A stretch of 7,051 bases of DNA from an uncultured Christensenellaceae bacterium (GCA_910585035.1 CAJUEF010000024.1:1-7051); one strand, 5' to 3'. Counted from the first letter of the stretch, positions 1 to 6,418 are shown. Program-made: numbers and translations. The notes: generated by a model not told the origin, from the letters alone.

Positions 1-107
1 AGTCATCAAAGCCTCTTGCAAATCATTCCCCCACCACCAAACCACTTGACAGTAAGAATAATCGTACGCAAACGACTGTTATCAATTTGTTATCAAAAGA
101 CCTCTTG
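1..107. other. Intergenic flank beyond the guaA-like gene, with short repeats
   Basis: I see no convincing gene here on either strand. It contains an imperfect direct repeat: GTCATCAAAGCCTCTTG at 2-18 and GTTATCAAAAGACCTCTTG at 89-107. The octamer GTTATCAA also occurs twice, 11 bp apart (78-85 and 89-96). A weak interrupted dyad (TTGA-CAGT at 46-53, ACTG at 75-78, TCAA at 82-85) lies between the long repeats. TTGACA at 46-51 resembles a -35 box, but no -10 box lies at the right distance. The function of the repeats is unknown. Confidence 0.5.
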
Positions 108-139
108 AAAGCCCGCAAACCCGCATAAATACGGGCTTT
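108..139 (-). terminator. Probable intrinsic terminator of the guaB-lar-guaA operon
   Basis: It starts 15 bp past the stop codon of the guaA-like gene. On the minus strand the arms AAAGCCCG (139-132) and CGGGCTTT (115-108) pair perfectly over 8 bp with a 16-nt loop. A competing shorter hairpin uses the same left arm with CGGGTTT (123-117) and a 4-nt loop, then reads TTT. The U-tract after either stem is short, so termination is likely but not certain. It is the only candidate terminator after the operon in the window. Confidence 0.5.
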
Positions 140-154
140 CCGGGGTTGTAATTT

Positions 155-1384
155 TTATTCCCATTCAATAGTTCCAGGAGGCTTACTTGTAATATCGTAA
201 ACAACTCTGCCCACTTCGCATACTTCCTCAATAATCCTTGTTGAAACTCTGTTAAGAAACGGATAGCTAAGCTCCGCTACCTGGGCATTCATAGCATCAA
301 GACTATGGATTGCACGAAGGGCAATAGTATATCCATATGTGCGCTTGCCGTTAAGAACGCCTACGGTCTTAATATCCGTCATAACCGCAAAATACTGCCA
401 TATACTCTCTGCCAGTCCCTCTTTTGCTATTTCATCTCTGAATATGTAATCAGCTTCCCTTAAAATATCAAGCTTCTCTTTATTTACTTCGTTAATACAG
501 CGTACTGCCAGCCCGGGTCCCGGAAACGGCTGCCTGAACACCTTGTCTCTAGGAAGTCCAAGGGCAATTCCGACTTTTCTAACCTCATCCTTAAATAGCT
601 CTTTTAAAGGCTCAACAAGCTCTCTAAAGCCCATTTCTTCCGGCATACCGCCCACATTGTGATGACTTTTTACAAGATGCCCTCCAATTCCGCTCTCAAG
701 TATATCAGGATAAATTGTGCCTTGAACAAAACAGGTTGCATCTTTAAACTTTTTAGCCTCATCTTCAAACACGCGGATAAATTCTTCGCCTATTATCTTT
801 CTTTTTTGCTCAGGCTCAATAACGCCTTTTAGCTTACCAAGAAATCTGTCCTGAGCTTCCACACGAACAAAATTCATATCAAACTTACTCATCATCTCTT
901 CAACTTCGTCGCCTTCATCTTTGCGCATAAGACCTGTGTCAACAAATACACATGTAAGGTTTTTACCTATGGCGCGGCTTACCAGTGCAGCGCACACGCT
1001 GCTGTCCACTCCACCGGAAAGAGCACAGATACAGCGTTCATCCTTGACCTGCTCCTTTATGCTGTCAACCATTGAATCAATGAACCTATTAACAGTCCAG
1101 TCGCCTTTGCAGCCCGCTTTTTTAAATAAAAAGTTGTCTATGGCTTCATCAATACTATTATCATTTGTCAGGTTGTCCAGATTTAAGACAGGCTTATCAG
1201 TTTTATAATCAACCTGACCGTTATCATCTGCCACAGTTATAACCGCTACCGGTTCAAAATCAATTTTATCTGCTTCCGTATGAAAATAAACCTTGCAGTA
1301 TACTTCCTTATTCCTCACCTTTTTAGCGACTTCTTGGGCTTTTACCATGTTGTAGGCAACAATTAAAACCGTTTCAATGTTCAT
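155..1384 (-). CDS. guaA: GMP synthetase ATP-pyrophosphatase protein with a vestigial glutamine amidotransferase domain
   Basis: The 409-residue product matches the synthetase half of GuaA, which aminates XMP to GMP using ATP. Visible motifs are the PP-loop SGGVDSS (123-129), VDTGLMRKDE (148-157), QGTIYPD (221-227), SHHNVGG (240-246), PFPGPGLAVR (286-295) in the dimerisation domain, and the C-terminal signature KPPGTIEWE (401-409). Bacterial GuaA is normally about 510-525 residues with a class I glutamine amidotransferase of about 200 residues in front. Here the PP-loop begins about 110 residues too early. Residues 3-34 still resemble the first strand and helix of that domain, and 62-72 resemble the nucleophile strand, but Asp70 stands where the catalytic Cys is expected and the His/Glu part is gone. 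The enzyme should therefore need free ammonia or a partner glutaminase. I chose the ATG at 1384 because GGAGG lies 6 nt upstream; an ATG 14 codons further upstream lacks that site. The gene overlaps larC by 11 nt. A paralogue with another role is possible. Confidence 0.88.
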   Translation of the reverse strand: MNIETVLIVAYNMVKAQEVAKKVRNKEVYCKVYFHTEADKIDFEPVAVITVADDNGQVDYKTDKPVLNLDNLTNDNSIDEAIDNFLFKKAGCKGDWTVNRFIDSMVDSIKEQVKDERCICALSGGVDSSVCAALVSRAIGKNLTCVFVDTGLMRKDEGDEVEEMMSKFDMNFVRVEAQDRFLGKLKGVIEPEQKRKIIGEEFIRVFEDEAKKFKDATCFVQGTIYPDILESGIGGHLVKSHHNVGGMPEEMGFRELVEPLKELFKDEVRKVGIALGLPRDKVFRQPFPGPGLAVRCINEVNKEKLDILREADYIFRDEIAKEGLAESIWQYFAVMTDIKTVGVLNGKRTYGYTIALRAIHSLDAMNAQVAELSYPFLNRVSTRIIEEVCEVGRVVYDITSKPPGTIEWE

Positions 1385-2504
1385 TGTGTTCCTCCAATTT
1401 GTTATAAATTTTTTTAATCGAGACATCTCTTTTTTCAGCCTCGCATTTTACATCTTCAAACTCCGGCTTTTCCATATTTCCGGTAACCTTAATTTTAATA
1501 CCGTCTTTAATTTTAAAACTGCTGTCTCCCCTTATTTTTCTATGAACACCGGATATTCTTATTCCACGTGTAGTTGTATGTTTAAAAATGAGATTAACAA
1601 AATCATCTTTTTCCAAGCAAAGCACACTGAGCTTTATACCAACACGGTTTTTTTTCATATGTAAAGGCTGCTGCCAAACATCCAAAGCGCCTGCTTCCAT
1701 AAGCTTTTCAAAAGCATAGCCAAGTTGCTCTCCTGTCATATCATCTATATTGCATTCAAGAAGATATACATAATCGTCTGTGCAGCTCTGACCATCCACT
1801 ATTACCGAGCGAAGATAATTTCCGTCTTTAAACTTTTTTTCACCAAAACCATATCCATATGAAATAAGCTTTCCCTTTGGAAGTCCGTCCGTGTCAACGG
1901 ATGATGCGCAAATAAGCACAGCTCCGGTAGGAGTTGCCCTCTCTCCCTCTTCACCTTCTGAAATTATATTTCTTCCTTTCATAATTTCCAAAACAGCCGG
2001 ACCGGGAACAGGCATTTCTCCATGCTCACAAATAAACTTTCCACTTCCTAAATTAACATGAGTATTAACAACCTTATCGATACAAAGCAAATCAAGTAAA
2101 ATATAAAAACCAACTATATCAAAAATGGTGTCAACAGCGCCTATTTCATGGAAATGAACCTTATCTTTTGATATTCCGTGAACTGCGCTTTCCGCATCTG
2201 CAAGCAGTGAAAAAGCCTTTATAGACTTTTGTTTTATTTCTTGCGACAAATTCCCACTTTCAATAATTTTAATTATATCATCTAAACACCTTGATTGTAA
2301 ATTATTTTCACAAATAATTCTAAAGGTTTTTCCTTTAACGTGGTATCTTTTAGTCGTTTCAATTTCAACCTCAACCTCATTTGGACATTTAATATCATCC
2401 AGCTTTTTTCTGAATTCACTTTCATCCTTTAAATGTCCCAGCAGTGATGAAATAAGCATATCTCCTGATACACCAAAAGAGCAGTCTAAAAACAGCGTCC
2501 TCAT
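1374..2504 (-). CDS. larC: LarC, nickel insertion enzyme for the nickel-pincer nucleotide cofactor
   Basis: The 376-residue protein matches LarC, a CTP-dependent cyclometallase that inserts nickel into pyridinium-3,5-bisthiocarboxylic acid mononucleotide, the last step of NPN synthesis. The N-terminal LarC1 part shows DCSFGVSGDM (7-16), VHFHEIGAVDTIFDIVG (116-132), CEHGEMPVPGPA (159-170) and ATPTGA (190-195). The C-terminal LarC2 part begins near LLECNIDDMTGE (248-259). In Lactiplantibacillus plantarum LarC1 and LarC2 are joined by programmed ribosomal frameshifting; here they are one uninterrupted frame. I see no long His-rich loop of the kind found in some LarC proteins. The start overlaps the larB stop as ATGA (4 nt), with AAGAGG 6 nt upstream. 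By eye the gene is more AT-rich than its neighbours guaB and larB. Confidence 0.92.
   Translation of the reverse strand: MRTLFLDCSFGVSGDMLISSLLGHLKDESEFRKKLDDIKCPNEVEVEIETTKRYHVKGKTFRIICENNLQSRCLDDIIKIIESGNLSQEIKQKSIKAFSLLADAESAVHGISKDKVHFHEIGAVDTIFDIVGFYILLDLLCIDKVVNTHVNLGSGKFICEHGEMPVPGPAVLEIMKGRNIISEGEEGERATPTGAVLICASSVDTDGLPKGKLISYGYGFGEKKFKDGNYLRSVIVDGQSCTDDYVYLLECNIDDMTGEQLGYAFEKLMEAGALDVWQQPLHMKKNRVGIKLSVLCLEKDDFVNLIFKHTTTRGIRISGVHRKIRGDSSFKIKDGIKIKVTGNMEKPEFEDVKCEAEKRDVSIKKIYNKLEEHNEH
1391..1395 (-). promoter_or_regulatory. Ribosome binding site fixing the guaA-like start
   Basis: GGAGG on the minus strand lies 6 nt before the ATG at 1384 and inside the last codons of larC. It supports the 409-residue start over the longer reading that begins at 1426, and suggests that translation is coupled to the end of larC. 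Confidence 0.75.
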
Positions 2505-3244
2505 GTGTCACCTCTTACAATTGCCTCAGCAACACATGCGGCGCCGTATCCGTTTCCAATGTTCACCACACTTACCCTGTTTGCACACGAATTCAGCATA
2601 GTAAGAAGAGCCGATATTCCTCCAAAGCTTGCGCCGTAACCAACGTCCGTGGGTACGGCAATAACAGGACATGAGGTTAGCCCTGCCACAACTGTTGGAA
2701 GAGCTCCTTCCATTCCCGCCGCGGCAATAATTGCTCTTGCTCCCTGGAGCACATCCAAACATCCAAGCAGCCTGTGTACACCGCATACACCCACGTCATA
2801 TATCTCCTTGTTTGATATTCCCATTGCGTTAAGAGTACACACCGCTTCCCTGCACACAGGAATATCCCCGGTGCCTCCGCTTATAACTGCAACGTATTTT
2901 TCACTCATGGAGATTTTATTTCTAACAATATGAATTATTTTACATTCTTCATAATAATTAAGACCCTCCACGTCCTTTATGCTGTTATACATTTCCTGCG
3001 TTGCCTTAGTTATAAATATATCATCATCAGAGCTTTTAAGCATGTGCTTTACTATTCCCTTAACCTGCTCGGCAGTTTTTCCAAGACCAAAAATGACCTC
3101 GGGATAACCGCTTCTAAGCTTTCTGTGATGGTCTATTTTGCAATAACCTATGTCCTCATAGGGCAGCTTTTTAAGGCTGCTAACAGCCTGCTCCAAAGAT
3201 ATATTATCATTTTTATAATCCTGTAATAACTTTTCTACATCCAT
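2501..3244 (-). CDS. larB: LarB, nicotinic acid adenine dinucleotide carboxylase/hydrolase
   Basis: The 247-residue protein has normal LarB length. LarB carboxylates the pyridinium ring of nicotinic acid adenine dinucleotide and cleaves the phosphoanhydride, giving the dicarboxylated mononucleotide and AMP; this is the first step of NPN synthesis. The N-terminal region carries HRKLRSGYPEVIFGLGKT (40-57). The C-terminal PurE-like domain carries VISGGTGDIPV (120-130), DVGVCGVHRLL (150-160), AAGMEGALPTVVAGL (175-189) and AVPTDVGYG (196-204). Cys220 in LNSC fits the family's catalytic Cys, which forms a covalent substrate adduct (Cys221 in L. plantarum). The start shares one base with the larE stop (TAATG), and AGAGG lies about 12 nt upstream, so reinitiation after larE is likely. 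Confidence 0.94.
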   Translation of the reverse strand: MDVEKLLQDYKNDNISLEQAVSSLKKLPYEDIGYCKIDHHRKLRSGYPEVIFGLGKTAEQVKGIVKHMLKSSDDDIFITKATQEMYNSIKDVEGLNYYEECKIIHIVRNKISMSEKYVAVISGGTGDIPVCREAVCTLNAMGISNKEIYDVGVCGVHRLLGCLDVLQGARAIIAAAGMEGALPTVVAGLTSCPVIAVPTDVGYGASFGGISALLTMLNSCANRVSVVNIGNGYGAACVAEAIVRGDT

Positions 3245-4011
3245 TAATCAAAACAACCTCTTTTATATCCGTCCATATCCAGACATACATACTTAAAGCC
3301 ACAGTCCTTTACACTGTTTAAAACCTCGGGAGATAAAATACTATACGCCTTATCCTTGTCTTGCGCTTCAATGCGGGCAATATCCCCGTGGACTCTAACT
3401 CTAACATTGCCCATGCCTTTAGAAGCAAGCAGCTCTTCCGCTTTTTCAACGGCAGAAAGAACATCAATGTTTAAAGCCGTACCATAGGGAATTCTCGTTG
3501 CAAGACATGGCGAAGAAGGCATATTCCATGTTTTCAGTCCCAAATCCTTTGAAATGCTGCGAATTTCTTTTTTCCCTAGTCCCAGCTCTGCAAGGGGACT
3601 TATTACACCCAGCTCATCCTTTGCCTTCAGTCCCGGACGGTATTCCTTTAAATCATCTGCATTGCTGCCGTCCATAACCGTCTCATAGCCAAGATCTTTT
3701 GCCAGTTTAAAAAGCGCACCAAAAATATTTTTTTTACAGTAATAACACCTGTCTTTGCTGTTTGTTTTAACTTCCTTTATTTTTAACACGTCAAGACAGA
3801 TAATTTCATGTTTTATTCCGTATTCGCTGCAAAAAAAAGCAGACTGTACAATCTCGCTTTTGCTTTGCAAAGGAGTCTGCACAGTTGCACATATATAAGG
3901 CATGTTCGCTGACTTTAAAGCATAGGCCATAAGGCTGCTGTCCACCCCGCCGGAAAATCCCAGAACTGCCGATTTATATTCACTTATTTTATTTATGAGC
4001 TGATTAAACAT
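3244..4011 (-). CDS. larE: LarE, ATP-dependent sulfur transferase of nickel-pincer cofactor synthesis
   Basis: The 255-residue protein is a PP-loop ATP pyrophosphatase with SGGVDSS at 20-26 and DGSNADD at 114-120. LarE adenylylates the carboxylates of the LarB product and replaces them with thiocarboxylates. Cys169 in PSSPCLATR corresponds to the sacrificial sulfur-donor Cys of L. plantarum LarE. Two more cysteines sit in DRCYYCKK (Cys89 and Cys92). LarE proteins with three such cysteines, as in Thermotoga maritima, bind a [4Fe-4S] cluster that carries the transferable sulfur, so this one is probably the cluster type (inference). The gene overlaps the guaB stop by 8 nt (ATGTTTAA). I see no clear Shine-Dalgarno before the ATG, and the PP-loop position leaves no later start, so it probably depends on coupling to guaB. 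Confidence 0.93.
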   Translation of the reverse strand: MFNQLINKISEYKSAVLGFSGGVDSSLMAYALKSANMPYICATVQTPLQSKSEIVQSAFFCSEYGIKHEIICLDVLKIKEVKTNSKDRCYYCKKNIFGALFKLAKDLGYETVMDGSNADDLKEYRPGLKAKDELGVISPLAELGLGKKEIRSISKDLGLKTWNMPSSPCLATRIPYGTALNIDVLSAVEKAEELLASKGMGNVRVRVHGDIARIEAQDKDKAYSILSPEVLNSVKDCGFKYVCLDMDGYKRGCFD

Positions 4012-5458
4012 TTGCCGTGTAGTTTGGTGATTCCTTGGTAATGGTTATGTCGTGTGGATGGCTCTCAATAAGTCCTGCATTGGTTATGCGAACAAACTGC
4101 CCGTCTCTTCTAAGGTCATCTATGGTAGCCATGCCGCAATAACCCATGCCGGCTCTAAGTCCGCCGAGCACCTGGTAAATTGTTTCAGAAAGAGCGCCCT
4201 TAAATGCAACTCTGCCTTCAACTCCCTCAGGAACAAACTTTTTAAAGTCCTCCTGAAAATATCTGTCCTTTGAGCCTGCATTCATTGCGGCAATGGAACC
4301 CATACCCCTGTAAACCTTAAAGCTTCTGCCCTGATATATCTCCGTCTCTCCAGGGCTTTCCTCAACGCCTGCAAGCATACTTCCCAGCATAACTGCGCTT
4401 GCGCCCGCCGCAATAGCTTTAACAACGTCACCGCTGTATTTTATTCCGCCGTCTCCAATAATCCTTACGCCACGCTTGTCCGCTTCGTTTGCACAGTCAT
4501 AAATTGCTGTAACCTGAGGAACGCCAATTCCGGCAACAACACGGGTAGTACAAATAGAGCCCGGACCAATTCCTACTTTAACACAGTCTGCTCCTGCAGA
4601 AATAAGGTCGTGAGTTGCTCCTGCCGTTGCAACGTTTCCTGCAATAATCTGTAAATTCGGGAACTGATTTTTTATCTTTTCAACATGCTTTAAAACCGCA
4701 ACGGAGTGACCGTGGGCTGTGTCTATTGTAATAACGTCAACTTTAGCGTCCACCAGCGCCTGCACTCTTTCAAAGGTATCCTTTGAAGTGCCTACAGCAG
4801 CGCCAACAAGAAGACGTCCGTTTTCGTCTTTAGCGCTGTTTGGATATTTTATGGACTTTTCAATATCCTTAATGGTAATAAGGCCTTTTAACATACCTTT
4901 ATCATCAACAAGAGGAAGCTTTTCAATTCTGTTTTTACCAAGAATATCCATCGCCTCATTAAGAGTGGTTCCCATTGGCGCAGTCACCAAATTCTTGCTG
5001 GTCATTGCATCCCTTATTGGCTTTGAATAATCAGTTTCAAAACGAATGTCCCTATTTGTTAAAATACCTACAAGCTTGCCGCCTTCTGTAACAGGAACAC
5101 CGGAAATCTTATATCTTTCCATTAAAACAAGAGCATCAGACACCTTTTGTTCAGGTGAAACAGAAAACGGATCTGTGATAACACCGTGCTCGCTTCTTTT
5201 TACCTGGTCAACCTGCAGTGCCTGCTGCTCTATGGTCATATTTTTATGAATTATACCAAGACCGCCCTCGCGCGCCATAGCTATTGCCAGTCTGGATTCC
5301 GTTACAGTATCCATAGCTGCGCTTATAATAGGAACATTAAGTTTAATTTTATCAGTAAGTTTTGTAGTTACGTTTACCTGATTCGGCGCAACCTCGCTGC
5401 GCTGTGGCACAAGTAAAACGTCGTCAAAGGTTAGTCCTTCTTTACCAAACTTGTCCAT
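4004..5458 (-). CDS. guaB: Inosine-5'-monophosphate dehydrogenase
   Basis: The 484-residue protein is complete and of normal family length. It oxidises IMP to XMP with NAD+, the committed step to guanine nucleotides in the cytosol. The catalytic barrel shows GLTFDDVLLVP (8-18), the catalytic loop GPGSICTTR with Cys303 (298-306), IGDGGIKYSGD (334-344) and YRGMGSIAAM (383-392). The mobile-flap segment VPEGVEGRV (409-417) carries the expected Arg416. Two CBS domains are inserted at about 92-210. AGGAGG lies 10 nt before the ATG, with GGAAGG closer in. It is the first gene after the promoter at 5518-5546 and runs directly into larE with an 8-nt overlap. Nothing in the protein looks unusual. Confidence 0.97.
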   Translation of the reverse strand: MDKFGKEGLTFDDVLLVPQRSEVAPNQVNVTTKLTDKIKLNVPIISAAMDTVTESRLAIAMAREGGLGIIHKNMTIEQQALQVDQVKRSEHGVITDPFSVSPEQKVSDALVLMERYKISGVPVTEGGKLVGILTNRDIRFETDYSKPIRDAMTSKNLVTAPMGTTLNEAMDILGKNRIEKLPLVDDKGMLKGLITIKDIEKSIKYPNSAKDENGRLLVGAAVGTSKDTFERVQALVDAKVDVITIDTAHGHSVAVLKHVEKIKNQFPNLQIIAGNVATAGATHDLISAGADCVKVGIGPGSICTTRVVAGIGVPQVTAIYDCANEADKRGVRIIGDGGIKYSGDVVKAIAAGASAVMLGSMLAGVEESPGETEIYQGRSFKVYRGMGSIAAMNAGSKDRYFQEDFKKFVPEGVEGRVAFKGALSETIYQVLGGLRAGMGYCGMATIDDLRRDGQFVRITNAGLIESHPHDITITKESPNYTANV

Positions 5459-5468
5459 CTGTTTCCTT

Positions 5469-5474
5469 CCTCCT
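5469..5474 (-). promoter_or_regulatory. Ribosome binding site of guaB
   Basis: AGGAGG reads on the minus strand 10 nt before the guaB ATG and is followed by a second purine run, GGAAGG. It is by far the strongest such site in the operon; larE lacks one and larB has only a distant one. This is consistent with ribosomes loading mainly at guaB and passing on through the overlaps. Confidence 0.65.
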
Positions 5475-5517
5475 GCTAATATATATTTAATAAATCATTC
5501 ATGTTTGTATTATTTAA

Positions 5518-5546
5518 ATGTTACTAGATTGTATTTAGTTTGTCAA
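5518..5546 (-). promoter_or_regulatory. Predicted sigma-70-type promoter of the guaB-lar-guaA operon
   Basis: On the minus strand a perfect -35 TTGACA (5546-5541) is followed by a 17-nt spacer and TAACAT (5523-5518) as -10. The -35 lies inside the last codons of the glycosylase gene. It predicts a start near 5511 and an untranslated leader of about 50 nt before guaB. I see no purine riboswitch or obvious PurR-type operator in that short leader. Confidence 0.65.
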
Positions 5547-6395
5547 GGATATTTTTCTGGCATAGTTAAATAAAAACAGCTGCAAAACCCCGGCGTTTTC
5601 TCCAAAATTTTCTTTTGAAAACTCCTCAATAACTTTTTTAGGTGTCTCTTTACCGTCAAAATAAAGCTGCTCCATAATACGCTTTATCCATACGTCCACA
5701 GGAAATGCGCTTCTAAAGCCAAAGCTGTAAAGGAGAATACAGTCTGCAACCTTTGGACCAACACCCTTTAGCTTTTGAATTTCCTTTCGAGCGCCAAAAT
5801 AATCCAGCTTACAAAGAGCATCTAAATCATAACCATCGTTTATGGATTTAACAGTAGCTTCCAGATATGCCGCCCGATAGCCTGCACCAAGAACGCTGTA
5901 ATCAGCTTCTTTAACGTCCTTTAGCTGCTCGGCAGTGGGAAATGCAAACACTCCCCTGTCAACTTCGCTGCCGTAAGCAGTGCATATACGCTCTATTATA
6001 CCCTTTATACGCTTAACATTATTATTGGCAGATATTATAAAAGAAATAAGCGTTTCAAATTTTTCCTGATTAAGCATACGCAAACCATATGCAAATTCCG
6101 CTCCGCTTTTTATTCTTTCATCATAACTGTACGTCTCTATTAAACCGGTATAATCAAAATCCAAATCAAAATAATTCTTTAAAAAATCCTCGTAAAATTC
6201 TCTGCCGCAGCCTTCAATTACAACATCTTTATCCTGACGGTAAACGGTCACAGGAACACATTTTACAACTCCCTTCATTTTATCCCCGTCCGGATTCCAT
6301 CGAAACGCCTGTCCGCAGTCCAGGCTTCCTGCAATATTAAAATAATCCTCGTCTTTTAAAATTATCTTTTTATCTTCAAAAATTACATCATTCAT
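5535..6395 (-). CDS. ogg: 8-oxoguanine DNA glycosylase/AP lyase, OGG1 family
   Basis: The 286-residue protein removes oxidised guanine from DNA in base excision repair. The N-terminal OGG domain carries the signature SLDCGQAFRW (24-33), followed by SFIISANNN (118-126). The helix-hairpin-helix GPD fold follows, with LKGVGPKVADC (209-219), where Lys215 matches the Schiff-base lysine (human OGG1 Lys249), and AFPVDVW (230-236), where Asp234 matches the catalytic Asp (human Asp268). LFLFNYAR (273-280) closes the fold. AlkA is less likely because AlkA lacks the Lys and the N-terminal signature. The ATG at 6395 is the first start after an in-frame TAG at 6408-6410. No Shine-Dalgarno precedes it. The guaB promoter overlaps the end of the gene. 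Confidence 0.93.
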   Translation of the reverse strand: MNDVIFEDKKIILKDEDYFNIAGSLDCGQAFRWNPDGDKMKGVVKCVPVTVYRQDKDVVIEGCGREFYEDFLKNYFDLDFDYTGLIETYSYDERIKSGAEFAYGLRMLNQEKFETLISFIISANNNVKRIKGIIERICTAYGSEVDRGVFAFPTAEQLKDVKEADYSVLGAGYRAAYLEATVKSINDGYDLDALCKLDYFGARKEIQKLKGVGPKVADCILLYSFGFRSAFPVDVWIKRIMEQLYFDGKETPKKVIEEFSKENFGENAGVLQLFLFNYARKISLTN

Positions 6396-6401
6396 ATTTT
6401 G

Positions 6402-6407
6402 ATTATA
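6402..6407 (-). promoter_or_regulatory. Candidate -10 box directly before the glycosylase gene
   Basis: A perfect TATAAT reads on the minus strand and ends 6 nt before the ATG at 6395. If used, transcription would start at or next to the ATG and make a leaderless mRNA. The -35 position (TGGCGT, 6430-6425) is poor, and the region is so AT-rich that chance matches are common. Confidence 0.35.
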
Positions 6408-6418
6408 CTATTTTTTTA

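Noticed and set aside
46..74. TTGACA at 46-51 as a plus-strand promoter
   Set aside because: No -10-like hexamer follows at 15-19 nt, and no plus-strand gene lies downstream.
155..181. Duplicated guaA tail marking an integrated island
   Set aside because: The conserved 3' end of the gene is not repeated in positions 1-154. A distant copy outside the window cannot be excluded.
921..1208. Plus-strand open frame of 95 codons inside the guaA-like gene
   Set aside because: It lies wholly opposite conserved GuaA motifs, has no recognisable domain, and is a shadow of the real reading frame.
155..1384. Pseudogene call for the short guaA-like gene
   Set aside because: The frame is open throughout, the synthetase motifs are intact, it has a good ribosome binding site, and the shortening is in frame and confined to the amidotransferase domain.
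1385..1426. Longer start for the guaA-like gene, adding MSRLKKFITNWRNT
   Set aside because: The added codons overlap larC further, while GGAGG sits 6 nt before the internal ATG at 1384, where homology to GuaA begins.
2526..2786. Second minus-strand open frame of 86 codons inside larB
   Set aside because: It is out of frame with clear LarB motifs, rich in Arg, Cys and Ser as expected of an off-frame reading, and has no domain.
5459..5517. Guanine riboswitch or PurR-type operator before guaB
   Set aside because: The predicted leader is only about 50 nt, AT-rich, and shows neither a three-way junction nor paired purine-box motifs.
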